Origin: Spirochaetales bacterium
Lineage (GTDB): Bacteria > Spirochaetota > Spirochaetia > Sphaerochaetales > Sphaerochaetaceae
Length of the DNA: 5,656 nucleotides
Assembly: GCA_022785155.1 (NCBI GenBank)
Contig: JALFRH010000128.1
Span: 1-5,656 of the forward strand
Direction: 5' to 3'
Part shown: positions 1 to 5,544 of the stretch, one piece after another
Position numbering within the stretch: position 1 is the first letter of the stretch
Layout of the letters: each line of letters opens with the position of its first letter
The notes under the pieces: model-generated
Databases searched by the model: none
The model's input: only the letters and a program-made list of their open reading frames with translations
What the model was told of the DNA's origin: nothing
Made by a program: the position numbers and the translations under genes

Positions 1-650
1 AGAATACCAAGGAAGTTAACCATCTGATTACAGAGGGTGGCAAGATGCTTTGCAGGAGCGGAAGTAATCTTGCCAGGTAGTCCTCCGAGACCTTCCTGGA
101 TCAGCTGCTTCAATGACCAGCCGGCACAATATCCTGTAAGCATAGACAGATCATGGATATGGAAATCACAATTTCTATGGGCGTTTGCAATCTCCTCATC
201 ATAGATTTCACTGAGCCAATAGTTGGCTGTGATTGCACCTGAGTTGGAGAGGATAAGTCCTCCCACAGAATATGTTACGGTACTGTTTTCCTTTACTCTC
301 CAGTCACTGAGTTTGAGATAGTTGTCCACAACACTCTTGTAGTCAAGGGTTGCAGACTTCATGTTTCTGATCTTCTCCCTCTGCTTTCTATAGAGGATAT
401 AGGCCTTTGCCACATCCTCATATCCAGCCTGGGACAGAACCTTTTCCACACTGTCCTGGATCTCTTCGACAGTTATCTTTCCATCCTTTACTTTTGAAGA
501 GAAATCAGATGTAACCTTAAGGGCGATGAAGTCGACGACATTCTCGTCAAACTCCTTCTCCAAAGAGCGGAAAGCCTTCTCTATGGCCACTGTGATTTTC
601 TTTATATCAAAGCTGACTTCTTTACCATCGCGTTTAACAACTAAATACAC
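1..650 (-). CDS. nrdD: Anaerobic (class III) ribonucleoside-triphosphate reductase, N-terminal 216 residues; C-terminus beyond window
   Basis: The enzyme reduces ribonucleoside triphosphates to dNTPs using a glycyl radical, in the cytoplasm and without oxygen. Visible here are an ATP-cone allosteric domain (about residues 3-93, with KRDGKEVSFDIKKI near its start and AYILYRKQREKIR at its end) and the beginning of the reductase barrel, with the family signatures FHIHDL (163-168) and YCAGWSLKQLI (174-184). The catalytic cysteines, C-terminal zinc site and glycyl-radical loop lie off the left edge, so they cannot be checked. I chose the GTG start at 650 because an in-frame stop lies only 21 bases upstream (complement of 672-674), the protein then begins VYLVVKRDG as family members do, and AGGAG (complement of 658-662) sits 7 bases before it. 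It follows nrdG after 109 bp holding NrdR-type boxes, so it probably has its own promoter. The identification is firm. Confidence 0.96.
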   Translation of the reverse strand, partial: MYLVVKRDGKEVSFDIKKITVAIEKAFRSLEKEFDENVVDFIALKVTSDFSSKVKDGKITVEEIQDSVEKVLSQAGYEDVAKAYILYRKQREKIRNMKSATLDYKSVVDNYLKLSDWRVKENSTVTYSVGGLILSNSGAITANYWLSEIYDEEIANAHRNCDFHIHDLSMLTGYCAGWSLKQLIQEGLGGLPGKITSAPAKHLATLCNQMVNFLGI

Positions 651-657
651 TTGAAAA

Positions 658-662
658 CTCCT
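658..662 (-). promoter_or_regulatory. Ribosome binding site of nrdD
   Basis: The minus strand reads AGGAG here, 7 bases before a GTG codon. No ATG is available in frame between the upstream stop and the conserved ATP-cone, so this site is what supports the GTG start of nrdD. Confidence 0.8.
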
Positions 663-675
663 ATTGCGATTTTAG

Positions 676-731
676 ACCATAACACAGTCCTTTGGTTTTT
701 ACAAGTGTAACATCTACTGCAGAAAGTGTAA
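676..731 (-). promoter_or_regulatory. Candidate nrdD promoter region (two alternative sigma70-like pairs)
   Basis: Two overlapping candidates can be read on the minus strand. The first has TTACAC (complement of 726-731), a 16-base spacer and TACACT (complement of 704-709) preceded by an extended -10 TGT. The second has TTGTAA (complement of 699-704), a 17-base spacer and TATGGT (complement of 676-681), also preceded by TGT; its predicted RNA start is near 669, leaving a short leader that carries the AGGAG site. The -35 of the first overlaps the weaker NrdR box. Each hexamer matches consensus at only about four of six positions, so I cannot choose between them, but a promoter within this gap is likely given the NrdR boxes. 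Confidence 0.4.
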
Positions 732-733
732 CA
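703..733. repeat. Direct repeat of the 10-mer AAGTGTAACA
   Basis: AAGTGTAACA occurs at 703-712 and again, identically, at 724-733. The copies are 21 bp apart start to start, two helical turns, so a protein could meet both on the same DNA face. On the minus strand the copies coincide with the -35 and -10 of one nrdD promoter candidate. Part of the second copy is shared with the weaker NrdR-like box at 714-729. Confidence 0.6.
714..729. promoter_or_regulatory. Second, degenerate NrdR-like box
   Basis: This 16-mer matches the NrdR consensus acaCwATATATwGtgt at about 10 of 16 positions. The right half (AGTGT) is good; the centre is CTGCAG-like instead of AT-rich. By itself it would not be called. 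It gains weight because it lies exactly 31 bp from the strong box at 745-760, and NrdR boxes are known to occur in pairs about three helical turns apart. Confidence 0.45.
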
Positions 734-744
734 AAAATTAAAAA

Positions 745-760
745 ACACTATATATAGCGT
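745..760. promoter_or_regulatory. NrdR box (operator upstream of nrdD)
   Basis: The plus strand reads ACACTATATATAGCGT, which differs from the NrdR consensus acaCwATATATwGtgt only at position 14 (c for t). NrdR is the ATP-cone zinc-finger repressor of ribonucleotide reductase genes and responds to nucleotide state. The box lies directly in front of nrdD and its last base is the last base of the nrdG stop codon. No nrdR gene is in this window. What is seen is the motif; regulation by NrdR is inferred from its match and its place before an RNR gene. Confidence 0.82.
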
Positions 761-1455
761 TAACCTCGATCTCGTATCGATACATTTTCTATATAAGAAC
801 TTAGTATTTCGAGATAATTTTGCAATTGGCCCGAAGAGGGCGGAAAACAGTTTTTCCCAAGTATATTTCCACTCTCTACAAAGGATTGCAGAAAATATCT
901 TCTGCATCCTTTTGTAATTTGGCCAATTTTTTTAAAATTTTCTTCATGGTGTAGTGGTTCCACCACCGTAGTCCTGAACTCATAATCCACAACACCTGTC
1001 ATAAGATAGTCTATGCTTTCTTTGATCCGGGATGTATCTATATTCTCCACTCCACAAAGCTTAGGATATTCATCAAGGCTTGTCTTGATATCCATGGCAA
1101 CGTAGTCTACAACCCCTTTCTCCACAGCTTGTCTCAATACATCAGGCCTGTAACCGTTGGTATCCAGTTTCACCAGATACCCCAAATCCTTCAATGACGA
1201 CAAAAATGGAACCAGATCCCTGTTTATTGTAGGCTCCCCCCCTGTGACCACAACACCCTCCAGCATTCCTTTTCTCTTCTTCAGGAATGAAAATATCTCA
1301 TCGTTATCCAGCACAGGTTCTTCATCGCTGTATAACACAAGGGGTGAATTCTGACAGAAGGGACAGCGGAAATTGCAATTTCCGGAGAAAAGAATTGAGG
1401 CGGGATGCCCTGGATAATCTACAAGAGTCAATTTCTGAATACCATGAATAACCAT
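760..1455 (-). CDS. nrdG: Anaerobic ribonucleotide reductase-activating protein (radical SAM)
   Basis: The protein uses a [4Fe-4S] cluster and S-adenosylmethionine to generate the glycyl radical on NrdD. The 231 residues show the radical-SAM cluster motif CNFRCPFC (C27, C31, C34), the SAM-binding GGEP (72-75), the strand motif VKLDTNG (95-101) and VDYVAMDIK (116-124). The opening GIQKLTLVDYPG is typical of the longer activase type (NrdG2-like, formerly often called pyruvate formate-lyase activating enzyme-like) rather than the roughly 155-residue E. coli NrdG. Its position next to nrdD decides the substrate. The ATG at 1455 puts the conserved GIQKL at residue 5. No Shine-Dalgarno lies at normal spacing: the closest, AAGGA, is 13 bases away, while TAAAAT ends 6 bases before the ATG, so a leaderless message is possible. 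It follows topB after 94 bp with a hairpin between them. Confidence 0.94.
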   Translation of the reverse strand: MVIHGIQKLTLVDYPGHPASILFSGNCNFRCPFCQNSPLVLYSDEEPVLDNDEIFSFLKKRKGMLEGVVVTGGEPTINRDLVPFLSSLKDLGYLVKLDTNGYRPDVLRQAVEKGVVDYVAMDIKTSLDEYPKLCGVENIDTSRIKESIDYLMTGVVDYEFRTTVVEPLHHEENFKKIGQITKGCRRYFLQSFVESGNILGKNCFPPSSGQLQNYLEILSSYIENVSIRDRG

Positions 1456-1490
1456 ATTTATATTTTAATCCTTCGCCATTATTTTGAAAA
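1456..1490 (-). promoter_or_regulatory. Possible nrdG promoter giving a leaderless transcript
   Basis: On the minus strand TTTTCA (complement of 1485-1490) is followed after 17 bases by TAAAAT (complement of 1462-1467), and then 6 bases later by the nrdG ATG. Transcription would start at or next to the A of ATG. The region is AT-rich, so chance hexamers are common, and nrdG could instead be read through from topB. The reason to list it is that nrdG lacks a usable Shine-Dalgarno site. Confidence 0.35.
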
Positions 1491-1523
1491 GGAAGAGCAA
1501 AGATTCACCTTCACTCTTCCTTT
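1488..1523 (-). terminator. Hairpin after topB, probable intrinsic terminator or attenuator
   Basis: Arms AAAGGAAGAG (1488-1497) and CTCTTCCTTT (1514-1523) are perfect 10-base complements. In the minus-strand RNA the stem can extend inward by five more pairs (UGAAG with CUUUG, two of them G-U wobbles), leaving a 6-base loop. The wobbles exist only in the minus-strand RNA, which agrees with the direction of topB. The hairpin begins 27 bases after the topB stop. The RNA after the stem has only a short U run (UUUUC, largely within the arm), so termination may be partial and allow some read-through into nrdG. Confidence 0.55.
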
Positions 1524-1549
1524 CTTGGAACAATGGATAATTGGAAGTA

Positions 1550-3799
1550 TCACTTCTTTCCTTTGTTTCTTCTTTCCTCATCCCTCTTCTTGGATTGGAG
1601 GAAGAAATCGGCCATAGTACCTCCGGAGGAATCGGAGGATGAGTAATCATAGCGGTTTTGGCTACGCATGGGCTCCTTGAACTTTCTATCCCTGGTACTG
1701 TCGCTTCTGAACTTTCTCTTGGATTCCCTTACAACCTCCGTCTTTGTTTCATAGATGGCATGGGGGACTTTCGCCCCTCCGTTCTTCTTTACTACAACCC
1801 TTACCTTTCCATCAGGGGTTGTGGTAAAGGTCTTTGAAGCACCTTGGCCTGTAGATATCTTTACTTTATATTCCTTCTCTTCGTATTGGCAGCTGAGATG
1901 CTGGCAAATATAGTGGATGCTTCCATCTTCGTCCTGGGCCCTCATCATTTCACCACCACAATACGGGCACTTCTTTCCATCCTTGAAAGATGGTGAGAAG
2001 ACCAAGTTGCTCTCCTTTACTTCATCCACAAGGCTTGAGGCCATTTTCTTTATGTCACGGATGAAATAATCAGGATTTTCATTACCCTTTGCTATGGCTT
2101 CAAGCCTTCCTTCCCATTTGCCCGTCAGTTCAGGAGACTTCAGTACATCGGGAGCCAGTCTTACAACTTCCCTTCCCTTTGCTGTAGGCACAAAGTACTT
2201 TCCCTGTCTTTCCACATATCGGTTCTGCACAAGTTTTTCGATAATATCGGCTCTGGTTGCAGGAGTACCCAGGCCGGAAGTCAAGTTGGCCTTCAACGAA
2301 GCATCCTCCACAAAGCGTCCTGCATGTTCCATAGCGGAAAGAAGTGTGGCGTCAGTATATCTCTCAGGAGGAGTCGTACTGTTTTTGCGGACTCTTACGC
2401 TTTCAAGATTCACTTCATCCCCTTCCTTCATTCTTACCAGGGCAAAGCTGTCGTCATCCAGTTCTCCGCTGATGGAAGTGGACTTTACTCCTGCACTTTC
2501 GGCTACGTTTCTATAACCTTTTTTTACTGCGACGGTATGACGGGTCTTGAAGATATATCCATCCACATCGATCTGGGCAGTTGTGGTTTTATATACATAA
2601 TCTTCACCTATGGTCTCAAGAAATCTGAGGGCGATGAGTTCCCATAGTTTTCTCTCTTCATTGGAGAGCTTCTCCACCCTCACCTTTTCTTCTGTTGGAA
2701 TAATTGCATGATGGTCAGAGACTTTTGTCTCATCGACGAATCTGGGGTTGTCGGAGACAAAGCCCTTTTCCAAGTATTCGTCGACTACACGGGAAAAGAT
2801 GGTGCCTGAAAGGGCTGAGATTCTTTCAGGAAGGGTTGGAACTATATCCGGAGTGATATACCTGCTGTCGGTACGCGGATAGGTTACTATCTTATGTACT
2901 TCATAGAGCCTCTGAAGAGTATCCAAAGTCTCTTTGGCAGAGAACCCAAGGGCGATGTTTGCATCCCTCTGAAGTTCCGTAAGGTCATAAGCCTGAGGCA
3001 CAGGGTCCTGTTTTTCCTCGCTTATGATACTTACAACCCTACCCTTCTTGTCCTTCCACTGCTTCATCTCTTCAGCAGTTTCTTCACAACTGAACCTTAC
3101 AGTATTCTCTTCAGGATAGTAGGAGGCTGCAAAATATCCGAAGTCACCACGGGCAGTATAGTAGTATTGGCCCAAGAAGGCATCTATTTCGTCTTCCCTC
3201 TCCGTCATTAAGGCCAATGTGGGAGTCTGGACCCTACCGGCAGAGAGTTTTGCATCATGAGTACAGGTAAGAGCCCTGGTTACATTCATTCCCACATACC
3301 AGTCTGCAGCAGCCCTGCACTCGGCGGCTTTGTATAGGTTATCATAATCGGAGGAAGGCCTGAGAGACATAAAACCTTCTTTTATGGCTTTTTCAGTCTG
3401 GGAAGAGATCCAAAGCCTCTCCATCTTCCCTTCATAACCAGCAAGCTTAAGAATCCATCTGGCAACCAACTCACCTTCCCTTCCGGCATCGGTCGCAATT
3501 ACTACAGATGAGATGTCAGGGCGGGAAAGAAGAGAAGATATGACATCGAACTGTTCCTTGCTTTCTTCTATTACAGTCTCATCCAAATAGTCAGGAAGCA
3601 TAGGAAGATCCCTTAATGTCCATCTCTTCCATCCTTCGTTATAATGCTGGGGAGGAGCCAGCTCAACCAAGTGGCCCAGAGCCCAGGTGACAACCCAGTC
3701 ATTTCCTTCGATATATCCTTGGTTCCTGTCAAAGCAACCAAGATTTTTAGCTATTTCACGCCCAACCGAGGGCTTTTCAGCAATAACAAGCTTCTTCAT
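1550..3799 (-). CDS. topB: DNA topoisomerase III (type IA), with zinc finger and basic tail
   Basis: This cytoplasmic enzyme cuts one DNA strand through a tyrosine linkage and passes another through the gap, decatenating replication and recombination intermediates. The 749 residues begin MKKLVIAEKPSVGREIA, the TOPRIM opening of topoisomerase III (E8 catalytic). The acidic TDAGREGE (103-110) supplies the metal-binding D and E residues, SAGRVQTPTL (187-196) is a core family motif, and the nucleophile is Y307 in VTYPRTDSRY. SDHHAIIPT (361-369) and GLGTPATRADIIEKL (509-523) complete the core. A four-cysteine zinc finger (C611, C614, C632, C637) follows, then a lysine/arginine/serine-rich tail of about 110 residues; E. 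coli TopB has 653 residues in all. The ATG at 3799 fits the family N-terminus, although no Shine-Dalgarno precedes it. It diverges from the ferredoxin gene and is the first of three minus-strand genes. Confidence 0.95.
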   Translation of the reverse strand: MKKLVIAEKPSVGREIAKNLGCFDRNQGYIEGNDWVVTWALGHLVELAPPQHYNEGWKRWTLRDLPMLPDYLDETVIEESKEQFDVISSLLSRPDISSVVIATDAGREGELVARWILKLAGYEGKMERLWISSQTEKAIKEGFMSLRPSSDYDNLYKAAECRAAADWYVGMNVTRALTCTHDAKLSAGRVQTPTLALMTEREDEIDAFLGQYYYTARGDFGYFAASYYPEENTVRFSCEETAEEMKQWKDKKGRVVSIISEEKQDPVPQAYDLTELQRDANIALGFSAKETLDTLQRLYEVHKIVTYPRTDSRYITPDIVPTLPERISALSGTIFSRVVDEYLEKGFVSDNPRFVDETKVSDHHAIIPTEEKVRVEKLSNEERKLWELIALRFLETIGEDYVYKTTTAQIDVDGYIFKTRHTVAVKKGYRNVAESAGVKSTSISGELDDDSFALVRMKEGDEVNLESVRVRKNSTTPPERYTDATLLSAMEHAGRFVEDASLKANLTSGLGTPATRADIIEKLVQNRYVERQGKYFVPTAKGREVVRLAPDVLKSPELTGKWEGRLEAIAKGNENPDYFIRDIKKMASSLVDEVKESNLVFSPSFKDGKKCPYCGGEMMRAQDEDGSIHYICQHLSCQYEEKEYKVKISTGQGASKTFTTTPDGKVRVVVKKNGGAKVPHAIYETKTEVVRESKRKFRSDSTRDRKFKEPMRSQNRYDYSSSDSSGGTMADFFLQSKKRDEERRNKGKK

Positions 3800-3836
3800 G
3801 TCATGAATGATATACGAAATATGGAATAATATGGAA
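3800..3836 (-). promoter_or_regulatory. Possible topB promoter with weak -35, leaderless start
   Basis: On the minus strand TATCAT (complement of 3807-3812, five of six matches to TATAAT) ends 7 bases before the topB ATG, placing the RNA start at about the start codon. No Shine-Dalgarno is present. The -35 zone 17-18 bases further up reads TCCATA or TTCCAT, a poor match, and is made of the tandem repeat described separately, so an activator could be involved. A start further upstream cannot be excluded. Confidence 0.35.
3818..3836. repeat. Tandem 9-mer AATATGGAA, 10-bp period, upstream of topB
   Basis: AATATGGAA occurs at 3818-3826 and 3828-3836, one helical turn apart and separated by a single base. 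It covers the -35 and spacer region of the possible topB promoter, between topB and the divergent ferredoxin promoter. Such spacing suits a dimeric or tandem DNA-binding protein, but no known operator is recognised. Confidence 0.6.
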
Positions 3837-3849
3837 CTGGAAAACTACG

Positions 3850-3878
3850 TTGACCATGATTCCTCTAGACCTTATACT
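3850..3878 (+). promoter_or_regulatory. Sigma70-type promoter of the ferredoxin gene
   Basis: TTGACC (3850-3855) and TATACT (3873-3878) are separated by the ideal 17 bases; each hexamer matches consensus at five of six positions. The predicted RNA start is near 3885, which gives a leader of about 23 bases carrying the Shine-Dalgarno AAGGAG at 3896-3901. It is the strongest promoter in the window, as expected for an abundant electron carrier. Confidence 0.8.
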
Positions 3879-3907
3879 TATATTAATCTTTAATTAAGGA
3901 GAAAACT

Positions 3908-4078
3908 ATGGCATATAAGATCACTGATTCTTGTGTTGCTTGCGGCACATGTGCTGGCGAATGCCCAGTTTCCGCTATCAGCGAAGGCGATCCAATCTAC
4001 GTCATCGATGCAGATGCTTGCCTCGGATGTGGAACATGCGCTTCTGTTTGCCCTCAGGAAGCTATTGTTGAGGACTGA
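3908..4078 (+). CDS. 2[4Fe-4S] ferredoxin, clostridial type, 56 residues
   Basis: A small soluble low-potential electron carrier. Its two cluster motifs are CVACGTCAGECP (C9, C12, C15, C19) and CLGCGTCASVCP (C38, C41, C44, C48), each CxxCxxCxxxCP; in such proteins the fourth cysteine of each motif binds the other motif's cluster. All eight cysteines and both prolines are present, and 55-60 residues is the normal size. The ATG at 3908 follows AAGGAG by 6 bases and gives the usual MAYKITD start. It has its own promoter and terminator, so it is a single-gene transcript. No partner enzyme is encoded beside it. In anaerobes such ferredoxins serve pyruvate:ferredoxin oxidoreductase, hydrogenase and radical-SAM enzymes, so supplying NrdG is possible but unproven. 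Confidence 0.96.
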   Translation: MAYKITDSCVACGTCAGECPVSAISEGDPIYVIDADACLGCGTCASVCPQEAIVED

Positions 4079-4099
4079 GAAAAATCTTAACTGGATTTG

Positions 4100-4124
4100 T
4101 CTGCCGGATTCCGGCAGATTTTTT
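4100..4124 (+). terminator. Intrinsic terminator of the ferredoxin gene
   Basis: TCTGCCGGA and TCCGGCAGA (4100-4118) form a 19-base perfect inverted repeat around a single T, in practice a seven-pair GC-rich stem with a 5-base loop. It is followed at once by six T residues (4119-4124). It starts 22 bases after the ferredoxin stop and ends 26 bases before xseA, insulating the two. Confidence 0.92.
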
Positions 4125-4134
4125 CGTCTCTTTG

Positions 4135-4149
4135 TGTTATACTTCCCTT
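4135..4149 (+). promoter_or_regulatory. Extended -10 promoter of xseA, leaderless start predicted
   Basis: TGTTATACT (4135-4143) is an extended -10 (TGn plus TATACT). The same octamer TTATACTT occurs at the ferredoxin -10 (3872-3879) and here (4137-4144). Only 6 bases separate the hexamer from the xseA ATG, so the RNA should begin at or beside 4150. No good -35 is seen at 16-18 bases (CAGATT or neighbours, inside the terminator), which is acceptable for an extended -10 promoter. No Shine-Dalgarno precedes the ATG. Confidence 0.6.
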
Positions 4150-5544
4150 ATGGCATATGATGAGTTATCCACACCCTTAAGTGTAAGTGAAGTAAATGCA
4201 CTGATCAAAGGAACTCTGGATGAGAGTTTCTATCAGATAGTGGTAAAAGGTGAAATCTCTGGTTTCCGCCCCTCTCCCTCAGGCCATGCATATTTTGATC
4301 TGAAAGATGATTCCTCTGCTATTGCAAGTGTAGTTTTCCGTTCCTCCCTTATGACTATGCCCCGTTTCAAAAACGGAGATCTGGTCATAGCCACTGGAAG
4401 AATAAGCCTATATGAGAAAACAGGAAAACTCAGTTTCATAATAAATAGAATGCAGAATGCAGGAGACGGAGAACTCCAGGCCCTATTGGAAAAGAGAAAG
4501 CTTTACTACCAGAACCTTGGCTGGTTTGACCTGGATAAGAAAAAACCCCTTCCCAAAGATATAAAGACCCTCGGCATAGTCACCAGTGCCACAGGAGCAG
4601 TCTTCCACGACATATTGGATGTCACCAGAAGACGTGCCCCATCCTTGGACATCATTCTTTTCCCCTGCTCCGTACAGGGAAAGGGGGCTGAAGAGACAAT
4701 AGCCAGCAGAATAAGGCAGGCAAACAACTTCGAAAACGTAGATGTCTTGATAGTAGGCAGAGGCGGAGGAAGCCAGGAAGACTTATCATGTTTCTCCACA
4801 GATGAAGTCATAACAGCCATCCATGAATCCAAGATTCCAATTATTTCAGCTGTAGGACACGAAGTCGACTGGGCTCTCTCCGATTACTGTGCGGACCTTA
4901 GGGCAGGAACCCCATCCATTGCAGCGGAAATGGTGACCAAAGATATCTATGAAAGAAGAACCAGGCTCTCGAATATCCAGAATACCATCCGTCTTGTCAT
5001 GGAGAAAAAGCTTCTAAAAGAGAAAGAAAAGATTCCTTCCCCTCTGTTGATGAAGTCATACATAGAGAAGAAGATTACAGAGAGCAGGAACTCCATACCC
5101 TCCTTCGACTATCTTTCTTCCATCCTCTCGAAGAAAGTGCAGGAGGCCCAATATAGGCTGGTTATGGCAGAAGATGAAATGGAGAGAGTGGAGAGGGAAA
5201 GGATGGAAGAGAATAAAAGAAGGCTTGAAGTATGCATCAAAGATATCTCTGTCTCCTTTACTCCAAGAGTCAAAGAATCATGGATACTTCTTTCATCCCT
5301 AAGGAGGGAAATAGATTCCCTGATGAAGGGGAAACTGGTGATAAAGGAACAAGTGGTTTCTGCAAAAAGGAAGGAGCTGGAAGCCCTGTCTCCACTAGCA
5401 GTACTAAAGAGAGGCTTTGCATTGGTCAGGGATGAAAAGGGAAGAATAATCAGAGACAACAAAGACGTCAAAAACGGCGACAAACTTTACATTACCGTAG
5501 AGAAAGGTGAAATAAGAACTGTAGTTCAGGAGGAAGATAAATGA
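4150..5544 (+). CDS. xseA: Exodeoxyribonuclease VII large subunit
   Basis: This is the catalytic subunit of exonuclease VII, which degrades single-stranded DNA from both ends to acid-soluble oligonucleotides and acts in repair; it works with several XseB subunits. The 464 residues (E. coli 456) contain an N-terminal OB-fold, about 8-103 (LSVSEVNALIKG, VKGEISGFRPSPSGHAYFDLKD), then the nuclease core with VTSATGAVFHDILDV (144-158), GRGGGSQEDL (203-212) and SAVGHEVDWALSD (233-245), including the conserved R204, H237 and D240. A long charged helical coiled-coil region, about 262-415, follows, ending in LKRGFALVRDEKG (419-431). The ATG at 4150 gives the family start MAYDELSTPLSV. An in-frame TTG at 4132 would add six residues unlike the family and lies upstream of the predicted RNA start, so I rejected it. 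The stop overlaps the xseB start (ATGA), implying translational coupling. Confidence 0.96.
   Translation: MAYDELSTPLSVSEVNALIKGTLDESFYQIVVKGEISGFRPSPSGHAYFDLKDDSSAIASVVFRSSLMTMPRFKNGDLVIATGRISLYEKTGKLSFIINRMQNAGDGELQALLEKRKLYYQNLGWFDLDKKKPLPKDIKTLGIVTSATGAVFHDILDVTRRRAPSLDIILFPCSVQGKGAEETIASRIRQANNFENVDVLIVGRGGGSQEDLSCFSTDEVITAIHESKIPIISAVGHEVDWALSDYCADLRAGTPSIAAEMVTKDIYERRTRLSNIQNTIRLVMEKKLLKEKEKIPSPLLMKSYIEKKITESRNSIPSFDYLSSILSKKVQEAQYRLVMAEDEMERVERERMEENKRRLEVCIKDISVSFTPRVKESWILLSSLRREIDSLMKGKLVIKEQVVSAKRKELEALSPLAVLKRGFALVRDEKGRIIRDNKDVKNGDKLYITVEKGEIRTVVQEEDK

Noticed and set aside
745..760. The TATATA palindrome followed by a T-rich run on the minus strand, read as an nrdG terminator
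   Set aside because: The stem would be almost entirely A-T pairs and therefore weak, and the near-exact NrdR consensus explains the palindrome better.
641..907. Minus-strand open frame of 88 codons across the end of nrdG and the nrdG-nrdD gap
   Set aside because: It overlaps the conserved nrdG coding frame and the NrdR box, resembles no family, and has no ribosome binding site that I can see.
2094..2647. Plus-strand open frames of 107-140 codons opposite topB (also 2894-3211)
   Set aside because: They are antisense shadows of an intact, well-conserved topB frame; their translations are low-complexity and unrecognisable.
4132..4149. Upstream TTG start for xseA, adding six residues
   Set aside because: The extra residues do not match the family N-terminus, the codon lies between the terminator tail and the -10, and no Shine-Dalgarno supports it.
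3907..4158. Identical TATGGCATAT at the starts of the ferredoxin gene and xseA
   Set aside because: Both proteins simply begin Met-Ala-Tyr; ten shared bases are not enough to claim a translational element or a duplication.
4506..5483. Open frames antisense to or in other frames of xseA, 67-124 codons
   Set aside because: Shadows of xseA, whose motifs are continuous throughout; the proteins are serine/leucine-rich as expected of antisense reading.
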